A stretch of 64,000 nt of DNA, taken from assembly GCF_024494465.1 (NCBI RefSeq), contig NZ_JAETXM010000016.1:20662-84661 (forward strand), read 5' to 3'. Below, piece after piece: positions 7,731 to 16,667 of the stretch (positions within the stretch are counted from its first letter, which is position 1; each line of letters opens with the position of its first letter). A program made the translations under genes and the position numbers. Under the pieces are notes generated by a model that saw only the letters and a list, made by a program, of their open reading frames with translations, was not told where the DNA came from and made no database searches. This DNA is from Bacillus sp. V3B. Lineage in GTDB: Bacteria; Bacillota; Bacilli; Bacillales; Cytobacillaceae.

Positions 7731-8012
7731 TTATTTTTTATTACTCTCCAAATACTCATCAATATCCTTCTTACTTAATAATTTCACATTTTCAACTTCA
7801 ATCATTGGCAACCCATTTTCAATAAACTTTTGGAGCGTATTGAAACTTACACCAATGTATTGAGCAGCTTCTTTCTTATTCATATACGGTTTTAAAGTTG
7901 AACCTTCTTGAGCACGTTCAAAGCTTTCCCGAGCCAGTTTGAATAAAAATTGTTGATAGGATTCTAAAAATTCTCTTGGTAGTTGCAGTGGTAAAACTGT
8001 AGTGGACTGCAT
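7731..8012 (-). CDS. excisionase-like helix-turn-helix protein
   Basis: This is a 93-residue protein. Residues about 46-90 (NKKEAAQYIGVSFNTLQKF, then a turn and the strand-like VKLLSKKDIDEYL) form a MerR/excisionase-type winged helix. The N-terminal 40 residues are predicted helical. The start has GGGGAGGGG about 10 bases upstream. It is divergent from the repressor gene, with a 168-bp operator region between, and is followed by vapE. It is likely the recombination directionality factor for the integrase, or an early regulator. Confidence 0.7.
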   Translation of the reverse strand: MQSTTVLPLQLPREFLESYQQFLFKLARESFERAQEGSTLKPYMNKKEAAQYIGVSFNTLQKFIENGLPMIEVENVKLLSKKDIDEYLESNKK

Positions 8013-8180
8013 AAAATTACTTCCCCTCCCCTTATAAACAATTATACTTGTTGTTTTAGAACAAGTTTACTTTACATTCAAATGATATTATGTGACATTA
8101 TATATTGTCAAGAAAAATATAACTATACTTGTTGATTTTAACAAACCATATATGTTAATTTTGGATTGAGGTGATATTAA
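8013..8180. promoter_or_regulatory. divergent control region with two related operators
   Basis: ACTTGTT-N7-AACAAGT (8046-8052 and 8060-8066) is a near-palindromic operator. A second copy, ATACTTGTTGATTTTAACAAAC (8125-8146), keeps the left half exactly and the right half partly. They flank the space between the excisionase-like gene (leftward) and the XRE repressor (rightward), as in lysis-lysogeny type switches. Exact promoter hexamers were not assigned with confidence. Confidence 0.65.
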
Positions 8181-8972
8181 TTGATTAAATTAAATTTAAA
8201 ACAAATAATGAAAGACCAGAAGTTAACATTAACTGATTTATCCGAACTAACGGGAATATCTACTAACTCTTTAGGTGCTTTATCTAACGGAAAAAGTAAC
8301 GGTATCCAGTTTCATACTTTAGAGAAAATACTAGATGCTACTGGGTGTCGGGTGGAGGAGTTAATTCACAATGTAGGTTCTTTATATACAATTTCACTAC
8401 TAGAGGATTCAAATAATTACAGTTCATTCACTAATTTAGAAGCGAAATCGTTTGCGTATAATATTCAATTTAAAAACGAGAATAACGATACAGCTAGTAT
8501 TCTAAAAATTCAGGTTTCAGCATTATTAAATAAGGTCAATATACCTAAATCTAATATTGATAAAATATCTATTCAGATTTTATTTATGGATTTTGTTCTG
8601 GAAAATGAATCTGATAAGGAATTATCTTTCTTTATCAAAAGTGCTGATGATTCCTTAATGACTGCTTTAGCACATCTTATTGCAACAGAGTTATTGTGGA
8701 ATTATCAAGGCGAAGGAATAAATCACAATTCATGTTTATTATTCAGTTGGTATGGCTTCCCTAATGTTTCTCATAATTGCAATGATATTTTGATAAAACC
8801 ATTCCCTTATGAGCTTAGTATTTCAGATGGCAACACAACTGAATTAAAATTCGACTATGTTAGTCCATTTATTGCAGATCTTAATTCGTTGACTAGATCT
8901 TTTCCTAACATTAAAAATGTCTCACACGATGTTAAAACGAGCAAGACATTGATTTCAATCTATACAAAATAA
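8181..8972 (+). CDS. XRE-family repressor with long unrecognised C-terminal domain
   Basis: This 263-residue protein uses a TTG start with GAGGTG 8 bases upstream. Residues about 4-62 are a Cro/C1 helix-turn-helix (LKQIMKDQKLTLTDLSELTG, then STNSLGALSNGKS). The remaining 200 residues match no domain I know. There is no RecA-sensitive LexA-type Ser/Lys dyad evident, and no metallopeptidase HExxH. The long C-terminus may sense an inducer, as Stl-type satellite repressors sense helper-phage proteins, but that is inference. It is co-directional with the integrase 64 bases downstream and divergent from the excisionase-like gene. Confidence 0.75.
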   Translation: MIKLNLKQIMKDQKLTLTDLSELTGISTNSLGALSNGKSNGIQFHTLEKILDATGCRVEELIHNVGSLYTISLLEDSNNYSSFTNLEAKSFAYNIQFKNENNDTASILKIQVSALLNKVNIPKSNIDKISIQILFMDFVLENESDKELSFFIKSADDSLMTALAHLIATELLWNYQGEGINHNSCLLFSWYGFPNVSHNCNDILIKPFPYELSISDGNTTELKFDYVSPFIADLNSLTRSFPNIKNVSHDVKTSKTLISIYTK

Positions 8973-9036
8973 CAATAACTGATCAATATTCCTTTTACAT
9001 ATATTGCTCGCCAGCGTATGGAAGGGAAGAAGAAGA

Positions 9037-10212
9037 ATGACAAAAATTAAATCTTATAAAAAAGACGATGGTAAAACATATTACATGTTTAACATTTACT
9101 TAGGTACAGATCCAATTACAGGGAAGAAAAAACGGACAACTCGTCGAGGGTTTACTTCAAAGCAAGAGGCAAAAATTGCACTAAATAGACTGACATTAGA
9201 ACAAGCTGAAAATGGAATTGCTCATATCAACAACTATTCGTTTGAAGATGTATATAACTTATGGATAGGGCAGCATAAAAAAGAGATACGTATCACAACG
9301 TATGAAGCGATCGCCAGTAAATTCAGAGCTCAAATCTTACCTAAATTCGGTAACATAAAAATGAATGCAATTCAGACATTTCACTGTCAACAAGTAATAA
9401 ATGAATGGTCTGAAACAATGAATACGTTTCACGATTATAAAATCCAGCTTAATCTTGTATTCAAATATGCCTTAAAGCATGGAATCATTGAGAAGAATCC
9501 TTTAGACGCCATCTCAATGCCTAAACGGCCTGAAGAGCTTCAGTATCATGAGAAAGAAGAAACCCCTAACTTCTATACTAAAGAGCAATTAGAGGCGTTC
9601 CTAGGGCTATTAAAGGCGAAGGAAGATTATAAAGTATATACGATGTTTCGCTTATTAGCATTTAGCGGTTGTCGCAAAGGCGAATTACTATCTTTACATT
9701 GGTCAGATATAGATTTTGATAAAGGCGCTATCTCAATCAAGAAAAACCTTGCAGAGTTTAATTCAATGAAGCTGTTACACCAACCTAAAACAATGTCATC
9801 ACGTCGTACTATTAGTATTGATAGTGGAACATTGGAGGTTTTAAAAAAGTGGAAATTAGAACAATTGGAAGAATACACTAATATCGAACTTAAAGTTCAA
9901 ACAGATAATAAACAGCCTGTATTCACTCGTTATTATCCAAAAGAGCATGAAATGAACTATATTCGTTTAGCTTTTCCAAACGATAAGCTTCAAAGATTCC
10001 TAAATCGACACCCTACATTACCTAAAATTACAGTACATGGGTTTCGTCATACACATGCTTCATTATTATTCGAAGCAGGTTTAGGTATTAAAGAGATTCA
10101 AGAACGATTAGGACATAGTGATATTAAAACAACAATGAATATCTATACTCATGTAACACAATCTGTTAAAGATCGTGCAGCTAAAAAGATTGAGGAATTT
10201 ATGGATTTCTAA
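9037..10212 (+). CDS. int: tyrosine integrase
   Basis: This 391-residue site-specific recombinase has an N-terminal arm-binding domain (AP2-like, residues 1-50), a core-binding SAM-like domain (about 65-155) and a catalytic domain. The catalytic residues are visible: Arg213 (GCRKGEL), Lys about 251, His334 and Arg337 (HGFRHTH), His360 (RLGHSD) and Tyr370 (NIYTH). I chose the ATG at 9037 because GGAAGGGAAG lies just upstream; a longer frame from 9004 has no site. Its stop is 41 bases from the rpsI terminator, the usual position for an integrase that targets a gene's 3' end. Confidence 0.93.
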   Translation: MTKIKSYKKDDGKTYYMFNIYLGTDPITGKKKRTTRRGFTSKQEAKIALNRLTLEQAENGIAHINNYSFEDVYNLWIGQHKKEIRITTYEAIASKFRAQILPKFGNIKMNAIQTFHCQQVINEWSETMNTFHDYKIQLNLVFKYALKHGIIEKNPLDAISMPKRPEELQYHEKEETPNFYTKEQLEAFLGLLKAKEDYKVYTMFRLLAFSGCRKGELLSLHWSDIDFDKGAISIKKNLAEFNSMKLLHQPKTMSSRRTISIDSGTLEVLKKWKLEQLEEYTNIELKVQTDNKQPVFTRYYPKEHEMNYIRLAFPNDKLQRFLNRHPTLPKITVHGFRHTHASLLFEAGLGIKEIQERLGHSDIKTTMNIYTHVTQSVKDRAAKKIEEFMDF

Positions 10213-10330
10213 AAAGGGTATTCAGTGGGGTATTCAATCTGATTCTCAACATTAAAAAACCCTCTCCCGAAAGTTCGGGAAAGGGTTTGAAAACGTTGAT
10301 ATATAAGCAATATTAACGTTTTGAGAACTG
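10213..10330. other. probable attachment-site region at the 3' end of rpsI
   Basis: The integrase ends at 10212 and rpsI ends at 10313 with its terminator between. Tyrosine integrases next to a conserved gene's 3' end usually recombine within that end. I found no second copy of the rpsI tail elsewhere in the first 10 kb, so the core repeat could not be defined. Confidence 0.4.
10254..10290 (-). terminator. rpsI operon terminator
   Basis: On the minus strand AACCCTTTCCCGAA pairs with TTCGGGAGAGGGTT with one mismatch, followed by TTTT. This ends the truA-rplM-rpsI transcripts. Confidence 0.9.
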
Positions 10331-10705
10331 AGGCGCACGACGAGCACCTTTAAGACCTGGTTTTTTACGTTCTTTCATACGTGGGTCACGAGTTAATAAT
10401 CCCGCGCGCTTTAATGAAGGACGGAATTCTGGATCAGCTTGTAGCAACGCACGTGAGATACCGTGACGGATTGCTCCAGCTTGGCCAGTATAGCCACCTC
10501 CGTTAACATTTACAAGCACATCATAGCTACCTAGAGTTTCTGTAGCTACTAGAGGTTGATTAACAACCTCACGTAAAGCTGCGAATGGAATGTATTCTGC
10601 CATTTCACGACCATTGATAATAACTTTACCGTCGCCTGGAACTAAACGAACACGTGCAACGGAGCTTTTACGACGACCAGTACCAATATATTGAACTTGT
10701 GCCAA
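10313..10705 (-). CDS. rpsI: 30S ribosomal protein S9
   Basis: This 130-residue small-subunit protein has a C-terminal tail that reaches the P-site tRNA. The N-terminus [18 protein letters not shown] and the basic C-terminus [10 protein letters not shown] are diagnostic and full length for Bacillus S9. It lies 21 bases after rplM and should be co-transcribed with it under the L13 leader. Its 3' end is the apparent insertion target of the neighbouring element, and the reading frame to the final SKR remains intact. Confidence 0.98.
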   Translation of the reverse strand: MAQVQYIGTGRRKSSVARVRLVPGDGKVIINGREMAEYIPFAALREVVNQPLVATETLGSYDVLVNVNGGGYTGQAGAIRHGISRALLQADPEFRPSLKRAGLLTRDPRMKERKKPGLKGARRAPQFSKR

Positions 10706-10726
10706 GATGATTACCTCCCTTATAAA

Positions 10727-11164
10727 TTATCCGCGAAGTTCGTAAACTTCAGGTTGTTGAGCTTGGTGCGGATGTTCGCTACCAGCATATACGTGCAATT
10801 TTTTAAAGATTTGACGACCAAGAGAGTTCTTTGGAAGCATGCCTTTGACAGCTAGCTCAAGCATTCTCTCAGGGTAGTTTGTGCGCATTTCTAAAGCCGT
10901 TCTTGTTTTTAAACCACCTGGATGTAAGCTGTGACGATAGTAAATTTTGTCTGTTAATTTTTTACCAGTTAATTCAATCTTTGAAGCATTTAAAATGATC
11001 ACATGGTCACCAGTGTCAACATGTGGTGTAAAAGTTGGTTTATGTTTACCGCGTAAGATTGCTGCAACTTCAGTAGCAAGACGACCTAATGTTTTGCCTT
11101 CAGCATCTACCACGTACCATTTACGCTCAATATTTTGTGCATTTGCCATAAACGTTGTACGCAT
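10727..11164 (-). CDS. rplM: 50S ribosomal protein L13
   Basis: This 145-residue protein is an early-assembling large-subunit component. The start [10 protein letters not shown] matches the Bacillus family, with GGAGGG upstream, and the segment [20 protein letters not shown] is characteristic. It is first in the rplM-rpsI pair, behind its own promoter and L13-type leader hairpin. Expression is probably autoregulated by L13 binding to that leader, as known for Firmicutes. Confidence 0.98.
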   Translation of the reverse strand: MRTTFMANAQNIERKWYVVDAEGKTLGRLATEVAAILRGKHKPTFTPHVDTGDHVIILNASKIELTGKKLTDKIYYRHSLHPGGLKTRTALEMRTNYPERMLELAVKGMLPKNSLGRQIFKKLHVYAGSEHPHQAQQPEVYELRG

Positions 11165-11226
11165 GAGTTTCCCTCCTAAATAATAACTTGTTTTTTTTCA
11201 AAATTATTCATTTCGCATATTTTTAT

Positions 11227-11252
11227 CACAATAAGTTCCGGGGCTTATCGTG
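11227..11252 (-). promoter_or_regulatory. L13 leader hairpin
   Basis: The minus strand reads CACGATAAG, a short GC-rich loop, then CTTATTGTG, the compact stem-loop seen in Firmicute L13 leaders. It lies 20-45 bases after the predicted start of transcription and about 60 bases before rplM. Assignment to the Rfam L13_leader family is from memory and position. Confidence 0.75.
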
Positions 11253-11274
11253 GGATTAAAATACATACCATATA

Positions 11275-11303
11275 ATAATATACACTCACATACCTATTGT
11301 CAA
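11275..11303 (-). promoter_or_regulatory. sigma-A promoter of rplM-rpsI
   Basis: TTGACA (11298-11303), a 17-base spacer and TATTAT (11275-11280) lie on the minus strand. This is a near-consensus promoter just upstream of the L13 leader hairpin. Confidence 0.88.
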
Positions 11304-11381
11304 GAAAATGTTACACCAGGTTTAGTTGTCATTGAAAATCGGAAGCGGTTTGTTCAGATCCGACAAGTATAAGACATAGCC

Positions 11382-12119
11382 CTAGTAGAACACTTCCCAC
11401 AGATAGAGCCCTTGAGCCTCTGCCGTCTTTCCCGCCTTCTGTCGATCCTCCTGTGCAATAATTGTCAACATATCCTCCGGCTTACGCAACCCACATCCTA
11501 CTTCTAAGAGTGTACCCACAAGAATTCGTACCATATTATAAAGAAAACCATCCCCGACAAAACGGAATATGAGTTTATCATCCTCTTCAACGATATCAAT
11601 GACTCTTAACGTCCTCACACGATCCTTTACTCCCGTTCTGGCTGAACAAAAACTTGTAAAGTCATGTGTACCAACTAAAAGATTAGCAGCCTTCCTCATT
11701 TGTTCTACATCAAGCGGATATCCATATTGAAATTGATAATGACGAGTAAAAGGATCCTTAACCTTTGATTTCCGAACAAAGTAACGATATTCCTTGCCCG
11801 TAGTTTGATAACGAGCATGGAAGGTTGAATCTTTCTTCTCTACCTTTAAAGCAACAATATCCTCTGGTAAAACGGCCTGAAGAGCCTTCACCCATCTTTC
11901 TTCTGTAATCAAAAGGGGTGAATCAAAATGGATAACTTGGCCTTTAGCATGAACTCCTGCATCCGTTCTACCAGACGCAGTAATATGAATAGGACTGCCT
12001 TTATGAAGTTTTTTTAAAGCCTCTTCTATTTCACTTTGAACAGTTCGCTTATTTGGCTGTACTTGATAACCTGAAAACAAAGTGCCATCGTAACTAATCG
12101 TACATTTATAACGCTGCAT
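11382..12119 (-). CDS. truA: tRNA pseudouridine(38-40) synthase TruA
   Basis: This 245-residue enzyme converts uridines 38-40 of tRNA anticodon arms to pseudouridine. The active-site motif [10 protein letters not shown] holds catalytic Asp53, and the [12 protein letters not shown] segment lies near the C-terminus. The length is normal. It is 14 bases after ecfT in the ecfA1-ecfA2-ecfT-truA operon, the same order as in B. subtilis. Confidence 0.97.
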   Translation of the reverse strand: MQRYKCTISYDGTLFSGYQVQPNKRTVQSEIEEALKKLHKGSPIHITASGRTDAGVHAKGQVIHFDSPLLITEERWVKALQAVLPEDIVALKVEKKDSTFHARYQTTGKEYRYFVRKSKVKDPFTRHYQFQYGYPLDVEQMRKAANLLVGTHDFTSFCSARTGVKDRVRTLRVIDIVEEDDKLIFRFVGDGFLYNMVRILVGTLLEVGCGLRKPEDMLTIIAQEDRQKAGKTAEAQGLYLWEVFY

Positions 12120-12133
12120 GACCCCAGCCCCCG

Positions 12134-12931
12134 TTACGTTCTGAAAATGACTAATAAGACGGTTACAAAACCTAGTAATAAAAGCATGCCTGTATCAGCA
12201 AAACTCCAATTCAATTGACGATACTTTGTTCGTCCCTCACCACCACGGTATCCTCTTGCTTCCATCGCAATAGCCAAATCCTCCGCCCTTTTAAAGGAAC
12301 TAATAAATAAGGGAATCAGGAGCGGAATAATAGCTTTTAGACGATCCTTAATTGGACCACTAGAGAAATCAACCCCACGGGCAGTTTGGGCCTTCATAAT
12401 GATGTCTGTTTCCTGCATAAGAGTCGGAATAAAACGCAGTGAGATCGACATCATTAAAGCAAGTTCATGAACGGGGAATTTTACCCTTTTAAGCGGAGCC
12501 AGTAAATACTCGATTCCATCCGTAATTTCTATCGGTGTAGTCGTAAGTGTTAATAACGATGTTAACAAAATAAGCAATAAAAACCGCATTGAGATAAAAA
12601 TACCTTGCCTCATTCCCTCTTCATAAATCTTAAACCAACCCCAATTTATAAGAAGGTCACCTTCTCGTGTGAAAAACAAATGAATAAGCAAGGTAAACAA
12701 TACAAGCCATAACACAGGAATAAGACCAATAAAAATAAATCGAATGGGTACTTTTGACAATACAAGCATACTAAGTGTATAAGCTAACAAAACCCCATAA
12801 GTGAGACCATTATTCGCAAGAAATACAATACAAACAAATAAAAATATAATTAACAATTTTGACCTTGGGTCCATTCGGTGAAGAAGTGATTCAGCAGGTA
12901 CATAGCGGCCAAAAATCATTTTATCCATCAT
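12134..12931 (-). CDS. ecfT: ECF transporter transmembrane subunit EcfT
   Basis: This 265-residue membrane protein couples the two ECF ATPases to interchangeable vitamin and metal binding S-components. It has several hydrophobic segments after the PRSKLLIIF start region and the two Ala-Arg-Gly type coupling motifs (AQTARGVDF and [10 protein letters not shown]) that contact the ATPases. I used the ATG at 12931, where AGAGGTG is 7 bases upstream and ATGA overlaps the ecfA2 stop. Confidence 0.95.
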   Translation of the reverse strand: MMDKMIFGRYVPAESLLHRMDPRSKLLIIFLFVCIVFLANNGLTYGVLLAYTLSMLVLSKVPIRFIFIGLIPVLWLVLFTLLIHLFFTREGDLLINWGWFKIYEEGMRQGIFISMRFLLLILLTSLLTLTTTPIEITDGIEYLLAPLKRVKFPVHELALMMSISLRFIPTLMQETDIIMKAQTARGVDFSSGPIKDRLKAIIPLLIPLFISSFKRAEDLAIAMEARGYRGGEGRTKYRQLNWSFADTGMLLLLGFVTVLLVIFRT

Positions 12932-13797
12932 TTTGGCACACCTCTTTTCAAGCACTCAGTTACAGCCTCTGCTAATTGTTCAGTTGTCAGGCAAATTCGA
13001 TCTAATTTTACTTGACAGGTTTCTTCAAAATTTTTTTGAAATCGAATAACTTCTGGCACATCTAAACCAAGCTCCAATAACCCTTCAGGAGAAGCAAAAA
13101 TTTCTTCGGGAGTGCCCTTTTTATATACCTCACCTTTATGCATAATAATAATCTGATCTGCAAAACGTGCGGCATCTTCCATACTATGAGTGACAAGTAT
13201 GGTCGATAATTTCTTCTCTTTATGAAGTTCATAGAACAAGTTCATAATTTCTTTTCGCCCTCGAGGATCTAGACCTGCCGTGGGTTCATCTAAAACAATA
13301 ACATCAGGTTCCATGGCCAAGACGCCTGCTATGGCTACTCTTCTCATCTGTCCACCAGAAAGGTCAAAAGGCGATCTTTGTAGGAACTCTTCCGATAGTC
13401 CAACCTGCTTAATCGCTATTTTTGCCCTTTTTTTTGCTTCTTCCTCTGTTACACCAAAATTCATCGGACCAAAACAAATATCCTTTTCAATGGTTTCTTC
13501 AAATAGCTGATGTTCTGGAAACTGAAAAACAATCCCTACCTTTTGTCTAACCCTTTTTAGATTCTTTTGCTTTTGCCCAGCAATGATTTCAGTATCACCA
13601 ATCACGATTTTCCCTTTTGTAGGTTTTAAAAGAGCATTTAAATGTTGTAGGATGGTTGATTTTCCTGAACCGGTATGACCAATAATCGCAAAATAAGCAC
13701 CTTCAGGGATATCAAATGATACGTCCCTTAGGGCAAGTCGTTCAAACGGAGTATTTGCCTGATAACGATATTCTACCTGTTGAAGTAAGATGTCCAT
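12928..13797 (-). CDS. ecfA2: ECF transporter ATPase EcfA2
   Basis: This 289-residue ABC ATPase is the second member of the EcfA1A2 pair. The Walker A is GHTGSGKST (40-48), the Q-loop lies near FQFPEHQLF, the signature LSGGQ is at 146-150 and the Walker B VIVLDE at 166-171, followed by GLDPRGR. It energises uptake together with EcfA1 and EcfT. Its start lies inside the 3' end of ecfA1 (25-base overlap), so translation is probably coupled. Confidence 0.96.
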   Translation of the reverse strand: MDILLQQVEYRYQANTPFERLALRDVSFDIPEGAYFAIIGHTGSGKSTILQHLNALLKPTKGKIVIGDTEIIAGQKQKNLKRVRQKVGIVFQFPEHQLFEETIEKDICFGPMNFGVTEEEAKKRAKIAIKQVGLSEEFLQRSPFDLSGGQMRRVAIAGVLAMEPDVIVLDEPTAGLDPRGRKEIMNLFYELHKEKKLSTILVTHSMEDAARFADQIIIMHKGEVYKKGTPEEIFASPEGLLELGLDVPEVIRFQKNFEETCQVKLDRICLTTEQLAEAVTECLKRGVPK

Positions 13798-14612
13798 AAA
13801 TCTGCCACCAACTCTTCTTCTGATAAATAGGGTTTTACAATCTTTACACCCTTTTCTTTTAGTAACTTACCCATTTTTACAGGAAATGGAATATCTAAGC
13901 CAAGATCAACTAACTCCTTATCCAAATGAAAAATCTCTTCTGGAGTACCTTCTTGATAGAGTTTGCCTTCATTCATAATAATGATTCGATCAGCCCTTGC
14001 TGCTTCTTCTAAATCGTGCGTAATTGAGATCACAGTTAAATGATGATCTGCCTTTAGTTCTCTTACTATATTCAAAACCTCTTCCCGTCCCCTTGGATCA
14101 AGCATTGAAGTCGCTTCATCCAAAATAATAATCGCCGGACGAAGAGCGATGACTCCTGCGATGGCGACCCTTTGTTTCTGGCCTCCGGAAAGATTATGTG
14201 GCTCTTGATTCAGAAAAGAATCCATTTGAACTTTTTCAAGAGAACCTATAACTTGATCAACCATTTGCTCTCTAGGTATTCCATTGTTTTCTAAAGCAAA
14301 GGCAACATCATCTTGAACAGTCGCTCCGACAAATTGGTTATCAGGGTTTTGAAACACCATACCTACTTGTCTTCGCACCTGCCAAACCGTTTCCTCATTT
14401 AATGAAATTCCACAAACTGTAATATTTCCCTTCTGTGGAAATTGAAGTCCATTTAGAAGCTTAGCTAACGTTGACTTTCCAGAACCATTGTGCCCTACTA
14501 TGGCTAACCATTCTCCTTCATAGATGTTCAAAGAAATATCTTCAAGTGCAAAAGATATTTGATCTTCATATTGATAGGAAATACCTTCCAATTGAATAAG
14601 CGACTTTCGCAT
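13773..14612 (-). CDS. ecfA1: ECF transporter ATPase EcfA1
   Basis: This 279-residue ABC ATPase has Walker A GHNGSGKST (40-48), Q-loop FQNPDNQF, signature LSGGQ (141-145) and Walker B IIILDE (161-166). The FQNPDNQFVGATV segment is typical of EcfA1. It is first in ecfA1-ecfA2-ecfT-truA. Unusually, about 500 bases of hairpin-rich DNA with an intrinsic terminator 40 bases before the start separate it from rplQ, so its transcription may be conditional. Confidence 0.96.
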   Translation of the reverse strand: MRKSLIQLEGISYQYEDQISFALEDISLNIYEGEWLAIVGHNGSGKSTLAKLLNGLQFPQKGNITVCGISLNEETVWQVRRQVGMVFQNPDNQFVGATVQDDVAFALENNGIPREQMVDQVIGSLEKVQMDSFLNQEPHNLSGGQKQRVAIAGVIALRPAIIILDEATSMLDPRGREEVLNIVRELKADHHLTVISITHDLEEAARADRIIIMNEGKLYQEGTPEEIFHLDKELVDLGLDIPFPVKMGKLLKEKGVKIVKPYLSEEELVADLWTSYFNR

Positions 14613-14650
14613 CCTAGCCCTCCTCTAAAACCTGCTATCCGATAGTTGAT

Positions 14651-14683
14651 AAAAAAAATACCCGCCTTTTGGCGAGCTTTGAT
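14651..14683 (-). terminator. intrinsic terminator just upstream of ecfA1
   Basis: On the minus strand CTCGCC-AAAA-GGCGGG is followed by TATTTTTTTT, ending about 40 bases before the ecfA1 start codon. The position suggests either the end of a short upstream transcript or an attenuator in an ecfA1 leader. Confidence 0.8.
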
Positions 14684-15000
14684 ATTACGAAGCAACTGGA
14701 ATGCTGATATACACGTTTATGAGCTGAGTACTTTTTGCAAAAGCACCTATTTAAATACCGCGTGCTAATCTGCTAACTTACATTGCTTCCGTAATCATTG
14801 CTCTTTATTAAAGCAGAAGTTAGCGCAAAAAAGCCTGCGTCTCTTCACATGGGATATAAACCCAATCAAATAAGTGAAAAGACGCATGAGCTAGACGAGA
14901 CATGCTATCACTGTATCATGCATGATACAGGAGCTACTGAACGTAGTAAATGTTTAGGGCACCATCCATAGAATAATATAGAGGAGCATGCTCATCGTAA
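14684..15000 (-). other. structured non-coding region between rplQ and ecfA1
   Basis: No open frame is credible. Reading leftward I see a 10-bp palindrome GAGCATGCTC near 14983, a perfect 20-bp palindrome at 14911-14930, and a 12-bp stem with one mismatch (14837-14848 with 14875-14886) enclosing a TGGG/CCCA hairpin and followed by AGGCTTTTTT. An 8-bp stem GCTAACTT/AAGTTAGC (14772-14779 with 14817-14824) encloses a GCTTT/AGAGC hairpin. The density of nested stems plus two T-run terminators is what a structured leader or small RNA would look like. No known riboswitch core was recognised. Confidence 0.5.
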
Positions 15001-15047
15001 CGCTCTTTTTTGGCTTGGTGAGAATTTAATCTCCCCTTGATGTTTTT

Positions 15048-15098
15048 GAAAAAAGGGCAACGAACAAGTTCAATTCAAAACTGTCCTTTGCCCTTGTT
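15048..15098 (-). terminator. possible rplQ terminator hairpin
   Basis: AAGGGCAA (15053-15060) can pair with TTGCCCTT (15088-15095) across a loop of about 27 bases, with TTTTTTC on the minus strand after the stem. The long loop makes it imperfect, but it lies directly after the last gene of the ribosomal operon. Confidence 0.5.
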
Positions 15099-15111
15099 GT
15101 TCATTTCCCTA

Positions 15112-15540
<429 letters not shown>

Positions 15541-15558
15541 TTAATTCAGATTAACTAG

Positions 15559-16503
15559 TCAGTCATCCTTCCGTAAGCCTAACCCTAATTCTTCTAGTTT
15601 GTGTTTTACTTCTTCAAGAGATTTTCTACCTAAATTACGCACTTTCATCATATCTTCTTCAGTCTTATTAGCTAATTCCTGAACAGTATTGATGCCTGCA
15701 CGCTTTAAGCAGTTGTACGAACGAACAGAAAGATCCAATTCTTCAATTGTCATTTCAAGAACTTTTTCTTTTTGATCTTCTTCTTTTTCAACCATAATCT
15801 CCGCATTTTGAGCTTCATCTGTTAAGCCCACAAAGATATTTAAATGTTCATTTAAAATCTTTGCTCCAAGAGCAATTGCATCTTGCGGACCTGTACTACC
15901 ATCTGTCCAAACATCAAATGTTAACTTATCAAAGTTAGTCAATTGACCAACGCGTGTATTTTCCACCTGATAGGAGACACGTGAAACTGGAGTGTAAATA
16001 GAATCGATAGGAATTACACCGATTGGCTGGTCTTCCCGTTTGTTTTGGTCTGCAGGAGTATATCCACGCCCACGACGAGCAGTTAACCGCATACGTAAAT
16101 GACCATTTGTACCAAGCGTTGCAATATGAAGATCAGGATTTAGGACCTCAACATCACTATCGTGTGTCACATCCGAAGCTTTCACAACACCTTCACCTTG
16201 CACATCAATTTCTAGAGTCTTTTCTTCATCAGAATAGATTTTTAGCGCCATTTTTTTTATGTTTAAAATGATTGACGTAACATCTTCTACTACACCTTCA
16301 ATGGTAGAGAACTCATGAAGAACTCCGTCAATCTGAATGGATGTAACAGCGGCACCTGGGAGTGAGGATAGTAGAATACGACGTAAGGAGTTACCCAAAG
16401 TAGTACCATATCCACGCTCAAGTGGCTCCACGACGAACTTACCGTACTTAGTATCATCGCTGACCTCAATCGTTTCGATTTTTGGTTTTTCTATTTCGAT
16501 CAT
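15559..16503 (-). CDS. rpoA: RNA polymerase alpha subunit
   Basis: This 314-residue subunit nucleates RNA polymerase assembly and contacts promoters and activators. The N-terminal domain contains [20 protein letters not shown], and the C-terminal helix-hairpin-helix domain contains [21 protein letters not shown] started it at the ATG at 16503 with GGAGGG upstream, since an extra codon before it is TTG within a poor context. It has its own promoter after rpsK. Confidence 0.98.
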   Translation of the reverse strand: MIEIEKPKIETIEVSDDTKYGKFVVEPLERGYGTTLGNSLRRILLSSLPGAAVTSIQIDGVLHEFSTIEGVVEDVTSIILNIKKMALKIYSDEEKTLEIDVQGEGVVKASDVTHDSDVEVLNPDLHIATLGTNGHLRMRLTARRGRGYTPADQNKREDQPIGVIPIDSIYTPVSRVSYQVENTRVGQLTNFDKLTFDVWTDGSTGPQDAIALGAKILNEHLNIFVGLTDEAQNAEIMVEKEEDQKEKVLEMTIEELDLSVRSYNCLKRAGINTVQELANKTEEDMMKVRNLGRKSLEEVKHKLEELGLGLRKDD

Positions 16504-16622
16504 CAAAATATACCCTCCTTCAAAACGTCGAAACCCCGGCTAGACCTCTAACCGAAATTCCCCCAGTATACATTCCCATTTGTGCAAACAACTGGAATAA
16601 TAATTCTGTATAAGTTTTTTGT

Positions 16623-16651
16623 ATCATAACCCATTATAGACAAGGTTACAA
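16623..16651 (-). promoter_or_regulatory. sigma-A promoter of rpoA-rplQ
   Basis: TTGTAA (16646-16651), a 17-base spacer and TATGAT (16623-16628) on the minus strand lie about 120 bases before rpoA in a 164-base gap after rpsK. Confidence 0.65.
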
Positions 16652-16667
16652 AATCTATACAGAAAAA

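Larger units (their letters stand above)
2219..10212. mobile_element. integrated element at the rpsI 3' end (visible part)
   Basis: An integrase and repressor on the plus strand face a minus-strand arm of excisionase-like, VapE, lipoprotein, VirB6-like and ribbon-helix-helix genes. The genes are AT-rich and unrelated to the conserved block that stops abruptly at rpsI. The right border is the rpsI end. The left border may be near 2.1 kb or beyond the window, because the IS110 element obscures it. No relaxase, coupling protein, VirB4 or packaging genes are visible, so it is either partial or a hybrid of satellite-like and conjugative modules. Confidence 0.7.

Noticed and set aside
14641..14780. 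T-box antiterminator near CACGCGGTA
   Set aside because: It lacks the AGGGTGGNACCGCG core, unlike the clear T-box before cysE.
14880..15000. Faint resemblance of the rplQ-ecfA1 gap to an M-box magnesium riboswitch (GCTCCTGTAT and ATACAGTG-like segments)
   Set aside because: The conserved core elements and closing P1 stem do not line up in order, and the downstream genes are not magnesium transporters.
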